From positions 1 to 28,556 of the forward strand of contig JAZQNE010000073.1 in NCBI GenBank assembly GCA_045627185.1: a stretch of 28,556 nucleotides of DNA, given 5' to 3'. Origin of the DNA: SZUA-448 sp045627185 (GTDB lineage: Bacteria > Bacillota > Clostridia > Lachnospirales > Lachnospiraceae). Position 1 is the first letter of the stretch. The number at the start of each line of letters is the position of its first letter. Below are positions 25,223 to 28,556 of this stretch, one piece after another. Made by a program: the position numbers and the translations under genes. The notes below the pieces were generated by a model. It searched no databases and was not told where the DNA came from. It worked only from the letters and a program-made list of their open reading frames with translations.

Positions 25223-25690
25223 TCATTCTGTTACAGAAATTACATTAAAGAAAGTATTACTGCTCCCGTGAAAGGATAAAGTCATGGAATAATCTCCAAT
25301 CGGAGCATCTTCCGGAATACTAAAATAATAAGTAAACTGACGGCTTTCATTCGATTTAATAACATAACGTGCATAATCAGTAGTCAAAGCATAAGGTTCC
25401 ACCGGAACATTGTAAACGTATTCCCCATTTGAATAGAACAGTTTAATGCTGGCGGAAAAATCACTTTCCGACCCCTTATACACGTATTTTTTATCAGAAG
25501 CATTAGTCAGCTCTGTTGTAATGGCCACCCTGCTTCCCCCGGAAACACTTTTAGGGCTTGCAGTATATGAGAAACTGTATATTTCCTTTGAATCGCTGCA
25601 AGCAGTAATAAAACCGGCAACAAAACAAATAGCCAAACAAAGCCCCATAACCTTTATTAACTTATGAGAACTCAGGAATCTTCTTTTCAT
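25223..25690 (-). CDS. Small secreted lipoprotein, Ig-like fold
   Basis: 155 residues from the ATG at 25690. The frame is open further upstream into gntR, but this ATG has GGGAG seven bases before it and starts a clear lipoprotein signal: MKRR, a hydrophobic stretch, and the lipobox FITAC with Cys31. The mature ~125 residues alternate polar and hydrophobic (VAITTELTNASDKKYVY, then PEDAPIGDYSMTLSFHGSS), which suggests a beta sandwich, perhaps of the BsuPI type; this is a guess from pattern. It would be anchored outside the cell. It begins 13 bases after the gntR stop and shares its transcript and terminator. Confidence 0.8.
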   Translation of the reverse strand: MKRRFLSSHKLIKVMGLCLAICFVAGFITACSDSKEIYSFSYTASPKSVSGGSRVAITTELTNASDKKYVYKGSESDFSASIKLFYSNGEYVYNVPVEPYALTTDYARYVIKSNESRQFTYYFSIPEDAPIGDYSMTLSFHGSSNTFFNVISVTE

Positions 25691-25703
25691 GCAACAACTC
25701 CCA

Positions 25704-26420
25704 TCAGATAGTAAACACGAATTTGTCCCCTCTGATATACTGCTTGGAATTATGAAGCGGTCTGCCATGCTGGTCATAAATAACCTCTTTCAGGTAGATC
25801 AATGCAGTATTCAGCGGAATCTCAAGCGCCTCAGCCAGTTCTTTATTAGCCGGAACCATGGAAATTTCATGAGTTGCAGCCGACGGATAAACATCAATCT
25901 CAGCAAGATTTCCGTAAAGAGAACCCGTCAGATCCATATCCTTCAAAAACGAATAAGCACTCGAAAAATGATTAATTTCATAAACAACAGGACGCTTGTC
26001 GGCAAACCTCACACGAACAGTCTTAATCAGTTTACTGCCCGCCTTAACCTCAAGTTCCTTACAATCATTTTCATCTCCCGTAATTTCCTTAACCGAAACA
26101 ACACGAGTCTCTGCCTTCACGCCAAGCCTTCTGCAATTCTGATGAAAACTGTTAACCTCATGAATAGCCTTTTTAAGCTTAGGAGCAGACACAAAAGTCC
26201 CCTGACCCTGCTTCTTCACAAGCAGCCCTTCCTCAGTCAATACAGAAACAGCCTTTCTGACAGTAATCCTGCTAACACCGTACTTTTCAATAATCTCCTG
26301 CTCCGTAGGAATCCTGCTCCCAACAGAATAATTACCCGCCTCAATCTCCTGGCGGATACGGTTCACAAGCTGCTTATAAAGCGGTGTAGAAATATTCTTT
26401 TTTAACGTCGTCTTTTTCAT
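25704..26420 (-). CDS. GntR/HutC-family transcriptional regulator (NagR/YvoA-like)
   Basis: 238 residues. Residues ~12-78 are the winged helix (PLYKQLVNRIRQEIEAG; YGVSRITVRKAVSVLTEEG; KKQGQGTFV), and ~95-235 the UTRA ligand-binding domain, ending YIRGDKFVFTI as in NagR/YvoA. That subfamily senses amino-sugar phosphates. Proximity to nagB and glmM supports such a ligand, but the gene is transcribed separately from them. The promoter -10 box lies only six bases before the ATG, with no ribosome-binding site, so the mRNA appears leaderless; no good internal start with a ribosome-binding site was found. Confidence 0.92.
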   Translation of the reverse strand: MKKTTLKKNISTPLYKQLVNRIRQEIEAGNYSVGSRIPTEQEIIEKYGVSRITVRKAVSVLTEEGLLVKKQGQGTFVSAPKLKKAIHEVNSFHQNCRRLGVKAETRVVSVKEITGDENDCKELEVKAGSKLIKTVRVRFADKRPVVYEINHFSSAYSFLKDMDLTGSLYGNLAEIDVYPSAATHEISMVPANKELAEALEIPLNTALIYLKEVIYDQHGRPLHNSKQYIRGDKFVFTI

Positions 26421-26426
26421 ATCTAC

Positions 26427-26455
26427 ATTTTAAAATCCATAAACAAATATGTCAA
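26427..26455 (-). promoter_or_regulatory. Promoter of gntR-lipoprotein, abutting the start codon
   Basis: On the minus strand a perfect TTGACA (26450-26455) is followed after 17 bases by TAAAAT (26427-26432). The ATG begins seven bases after the last base of the -10, which is where transcription itself should start. Confidence 0.82.
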
Positions 26456-26586
26456 GAAAGAATCCCAAAACTCCGCTTTCAAGCTCACCCTGCATTCAGC
26501 CCCCATCCAATAACAATGCTTACGCAATCAGAAAGAAATAATGATCAGAAAGAGCTTCATATGAAGTATTTTGTTTTCAATATTGC

Positions 26587-26785
26587 CCGCTTTTTTCTCT
26601 TTTAATTTAGCGGCTCTTAAATTTTTTGCAGCATAAACCATAAAGATTTTTCTTGATTTCACGGATGCAATACCTTTCTTTCGGACCGTCAAGAAAGGGT
26701 ACTGCAGCCGGGAAATCATAAGTATACTCAAGTAAGTTTATGCAGCAAAAAACGTAAAAACACATAATAAAAGAGAAAAAAGCGG
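26587..26785. repeat. Long imperfect inverted repeat (~199 bp foldback)
   Basis: The 418-base spacer between gntR and rplS is mostly taken up by one foldback. Outer arms of 18 bp match exactly (26587-26604 and 26768-26785, CCGCTTTTTTCTCTTTTA and its complement). Next inward, 26622-26638 pairs with 26736-26752 (16 of 17), then 26655-26674 with 26698-26717 (17 of 20), and ACCTTTCTT with AAGAAAGGGT around a ten-base apex at 26681-26690. No credible coding sequence, transposase or target-site duplication was seen. It may be a MITE-like element or a large RNA hairpin. A separate 12-bp palindrome, CTTCATATGAAG, lies at 26555-26566; nothing else was recognised in the rest of the spacer apart from the gntR promoter and the rplS terminator. 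Confidence 0.85.
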
Positions 26786-26796
26786 AAAAAATCCGA

Positions 26797-26828
26797 AAAC
26801 GAAAAACGGCACAGCCGAAGCTGTGCCG
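26797..26828 (-). terminator. Intrinsic terminator of rplS
   Basis: On the minus strand CGGCACAGC-TTCG-GCTGTGCCG (26807-26828) forms a nine-pair stem closed by a UUCG tetraloop, followed by TTTTTCGTTTT. It starts ten bases after the rplS stop codon. Confidence 0.96.
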
Positions 26829-26838
26829 CGATCGATCA

Positions 26839-27192
26839 TTATTTCTTGATGATAAGTTCTTTAACCTTAGCTGCCTTACCTGTTCTCTGACGGAGATAGT
26901 TAAGTTTAGCACGGCGAACCTTACCATGACGAATAACCTCTACTCCTACAACTGCAGGAGAATGTAAAGGCCATGTCTTCTCAACGCCAACGCCGTTTGA
27001 CATCTTACGAACAGTAAATGTTTCCTTAATGCCGCCGTTCTGACGCTTGAGAACGATTCCTTCGAAAACCTGGATTCTTTCCTTGTTACCTTCCTTAACC
27101 TTAGCTGATACACGTACGGTATCACCAACGTTAAACTGAGGTACCTGCTCTTTGAGTTGAGCGTTTTCGATGTTCTTGATAATGTCGTTCAT
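26839..27192 (-). CDS. rplS: 50S ribosomal protein L19
   Basis: 117 residues, normal length. FNVGDTVRVSAKVKEGNKER, FEGIVLKRQNGG and SPAVVGVEVIRHGKVRRAKL are standard L19 blocks. L19 sits at the 30S-50S interface. The start follows AGGAGG with eight-base spacing. The gene has its own promoter, leader and terminator and is alone, whereas in many Firmicutes it follows rpsP-rimM-trmD; those genes are not in the window. Confidence 0.98.
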   Translation of the reverse strand: MNDIIKNIENAQLKEQVPQFNVGDTVRVSAKVKEGNKERIQVFEGIVLKRQNGGIKETFTVRKMSNGVGVEKTWPLHSPAVVGVEVIRHGKVRRAKLNYLRQRTGKAAKVKELIIKK

Positions 27193-27258
27193 GATGAATT
27201 CCTCCTATACTTGATGTTCATTCTACGACTCCCGCACAGCGGAACATCAGTTTCACAA
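27193..27258 (-). promoter_or_regulatory. L19-type ribosomal protein leader RNA
   Basis: The ~66-base leader folds with an eight-pair stem TGATGTTC (27242-27249) and GAACATCA (27212-27219), enclosing CGCTGTGCGGGAGTCG. Sequence and placement agree with my recollection of the Firmicutes L19 leader family, thought to mediate feedback on rplS. The stem ends about eight bases before the ribosome-binding site. Confidence 0.8.
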
Positions 27259-27264
27259 GTGAGC

Positions 27265-27293
27265 ATTATAACACGGATAGTAAATAATTGCAA
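27265..27293 (-). promoter_or_regulatory. Promoter of rplS
   Basis: On the minus strand TTGCAA (27288-27293) and a perfect TATAAT (27265-27270) are 17 bases apart. Confidence 0.85.
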
Positions 27294-27385
27294 GGATATT
27301 TTTTGTATTATATATACACCATTTTGGGTGGGTCATTCAGGATAAGCGTCTTAAAGCAGGTACCAAAGGTACTAATTCTACATGA

Positions 27386-27424
27386 ATAAAGGTACCGATT
27401 ATAAATGTATATCGGTACCTTTAT
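27386..27424 (-). terminator. Probable terminator of the GGDEF gene
   Basis: A perfect 14-bp inverted repeat, ATAAAGGTACCGAT (27386-27399) and its complement (27411-27424), with an 11-base loop, lies 34 bases after the GGDEF stop codon. The U-rich part is mostly inside the stem and the tail after it is short, so termination may be incomplete. GGTAC recurs nearby at 27358 and 27368. Confidence 0.7.
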
Positions 27425-27458
27425 ACTGTATAAAATATATATTTACTTTACAATAGCC

Positions 27459-28556
27459 CTAGTTTCCTCGTCTGTCATTACCGTTTTGCTCATAATACAG
27501 CTGCTTGCAGGCATACATTGCTTCATCTGCACGCTTCTGTGCATCACGTACATCTTCATTGGCATGTCGAACAGCTATACCTGATGCTGCAGATATCTTC
27601 ATTCCGAGTTCATTTGATTTTTTCTTGAAAATATCCTCGGTTTTCTTTATAACTTCTTTTCCGTTTTCTTCATCTTCAGTCAACAGAATTGCCACGAATT
27701 CATCGCCGCCGATACGAAACACTTTTCCACATGAGGCAGCTGCTTCCTTAATTCCGCCTCCTACAGCTGCTATGAGTTTGTCACCTGCTTCATGTCCCAT
27801 GGTATCATTGGTTTTCTTTAATCCGTTCACATCAAACAGAAGCATCAGATAAGAACCCTTCTTACTGATTCTGTCCACATACGATTTAAAATATGTATAG
27901 GAACCTACCTCAGATAAAGCGTCATACTTACTTTCAATTTCGATTACGAAGTCATAATAAAGAATGATAAGAAGTGCCGAGCCGATGAAGCCGTCCTGAA
28001 ACATTTCAGACTCGAGAATCTGTAGCACAATAGCAAGTGCTTCAAGCGAAAACAAAAAGATCATTCGCACAATATCTTCTTTTTCACATTTCTTATATTT
28101 TTTGAAGTTAATAACGATAAGAACGATAAATCCGGCAACCAGATATAAGGATGCGAGCGGCTGATAAACTCCCTTTTCAAACGTTCCATCCGGATATATA
28201 ACAAACAGCCACCCCGTTATCGGAGAAGAAAGCGCCATTATTACAATTATGCCACCGATTATCTCAAACACTCTCATTACCGCACTTTTCCAAGAACGTA
28301 ACGAGCCGATAAAGAAAAGGAAATATACAACCGAAGCAAAGTCAATCAGAAATGAAGAAACAAGTGCCAGCCAATAAACATGATGAACACCTGCATAATC
28401 TCTTCCCACTACGGCAGATAATGCAACAACCACACATAAAGCCGTAATATCATATTGGAAGTTACGCTTTCTTTCCATGTACGCACTGTGCCGTACAATT
28501 GATACCAATAGAATGAGCGCAACCGTCGTTAACAAATATATACCGTAATTTACCAT
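27459..28556 (-). CDS. Seven-helix membrane diguanylate cyclase (GGDEF); start at window edge
   Basis: At least 365 residues; the ATG coincides with the last base of the window, so an upstream start or missing N-terminal residues cannot be excluded. Residues 1-205 form about seven transmembrane helices. The C-terminal GGDEF domain has LLFDVNGLKKTNDTMGHEAG and RIGGDEFVAIL (GGDEF at 283-287), with the metal and substrate residues intact, so it should make c-di-GMP from GTP. The RxxD inhibitory site expected five residues before GGDEF is absent (ASCG there), so product inhibition through that site is unlikely. There is no EAL domain. It is oriented like rplS but separated by a hairpin and 113 bases before the rplS promoter region. 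Confidence 0.9.
   Translation of the reverse strand: MVNYGIYLLTTVALILLVSIVRHSAYMERKRNFQYDITALCVVVALSAVVGRDYAGVHHVYWLALVSSFLIDFASVVYFLFFIGSLRSWKSAVMRVFEIIGGIIVIMALSSPITGWLFVIYPDGTFEKGVYQPLASLYLVAGFIVLIVINFKKYKKCEKEDIVRMIFLFSLEALAIVLQILESEMFQDGFIGSALLIILYYDFVIEIESKYDALSEVGSYTYFKSYVDRISKKGSYLMLLFDVNGLKKTNDTMGHEAGDKLIAAVGGGIKEAAASCGKVFRIGGDEFVAILLTEDEENGKEVIKKTEDIFKKKSNELGMKISAASGIAVRHANEDVRDAQKRADEAMYACKQLYYEQNGNDRRGN

Noticed and set aside
25691..25777. Upstream extension of the lipoprotein gene into gntR
   Set aside because: The extension lacks signal-peptide character, overlaps the end of gntR, and an internal ATG with a good ribosome-binding site starts the lipoprotein signal.
25689..26405. 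Long plus-strand open frame (238 codons) opposite gntR
   Set aside because: It mirrors the gntR coding frame, has no ribosome-binding site and its product is low-complexity; gntR has clear winged-helix and UTRA domains.
26528..26927. Two minus-strand open frames across the foldback repeat
   Set aside because: They lie in the inverted repeat and in rplS, show no start signals and have no recognisable domain.

Overview
The window reads as a chromosomal segment of a low-to-moderate G+C Gram-positive anaerobe of class Clostridia, most likely family Lachnospiraceae. This is inferred from gene order (the TIGR03960/TIGR03936 radical-SAM pair followed by rng-rplU-prp-rpmA), an L27 with the Prp-cleaved N-terminal extension, RNase Y plus an RNase G-type enzyme, ScpAB, and protein sequence style. 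No tRNA, rRNA, insertion sequence, prophage or CRISPR array was seen. All genes but one lie on the minus strand.

Layout, left to right (transcription is mostly leftward). 1-6510: a leftward operon of a tail-anchored repeat protein, the radical-SAM protein TIGR03960, TIGR03936/DUF2344 and a short RNase G, followed by a separately promoted rplU-prp-rpmA unit with an L21-type leader. 6511-6752: divergent promoter region. 6753-7727: the only rightward gene, a zinc-ribbon/DUF2007-like membrane protein, ending at a bidirectional terminator. 7850-11430: amidase, metallophosphoesterase, scpA, scpB. 11573-13129: monocistronic rny with its own promoter and terminator. 13337-22599: a probable long operon, phoH, degenerate 7TM-HD protein, ybeY, lipid flippase, two FAD proteins, DUF896 and miaB. 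22873-25058: glmM-nagB. 25223-26420: gntR and a lipoprotein gene. 26421-26838: a 418-base spacer with a long imperfect inverted repeat. 26839-27192: monocistronic rplS with an L19-type leader. 27459-28556: a seven-helix GGDEF protein whose predicted start coincides with the window edge.

Themes. Much of the content serves RNA and ribosome biology: L21, L27, L19, Prp, RNase G, RNase Y, YbeY, PhoH, MiaB and the radical-SAM pair. A second theme is the cell envelope and amino sugars: amidase, flippase, GlmM, NagB and a GntR regulator of the NagR/YvoA type.

The least ordinary items are: (1) the protein between phoH and ybeY, which looks like a 7TM-HD c-di-AMP phosphodiesterase (PgpH/YqfF) that has lost its extracellular domain and its metal-binding histidines; (2) a ~200-bp foldback repeat between rplS and gntR; (3) a gntR promoter so close to the start codon that the mRNA should be leaderless; (4) a tail-anchored protein with an N-terminal C-x3-C-x2-C motif and six tandem 21-bp units, co-transcribed with the radical-SAM pair.
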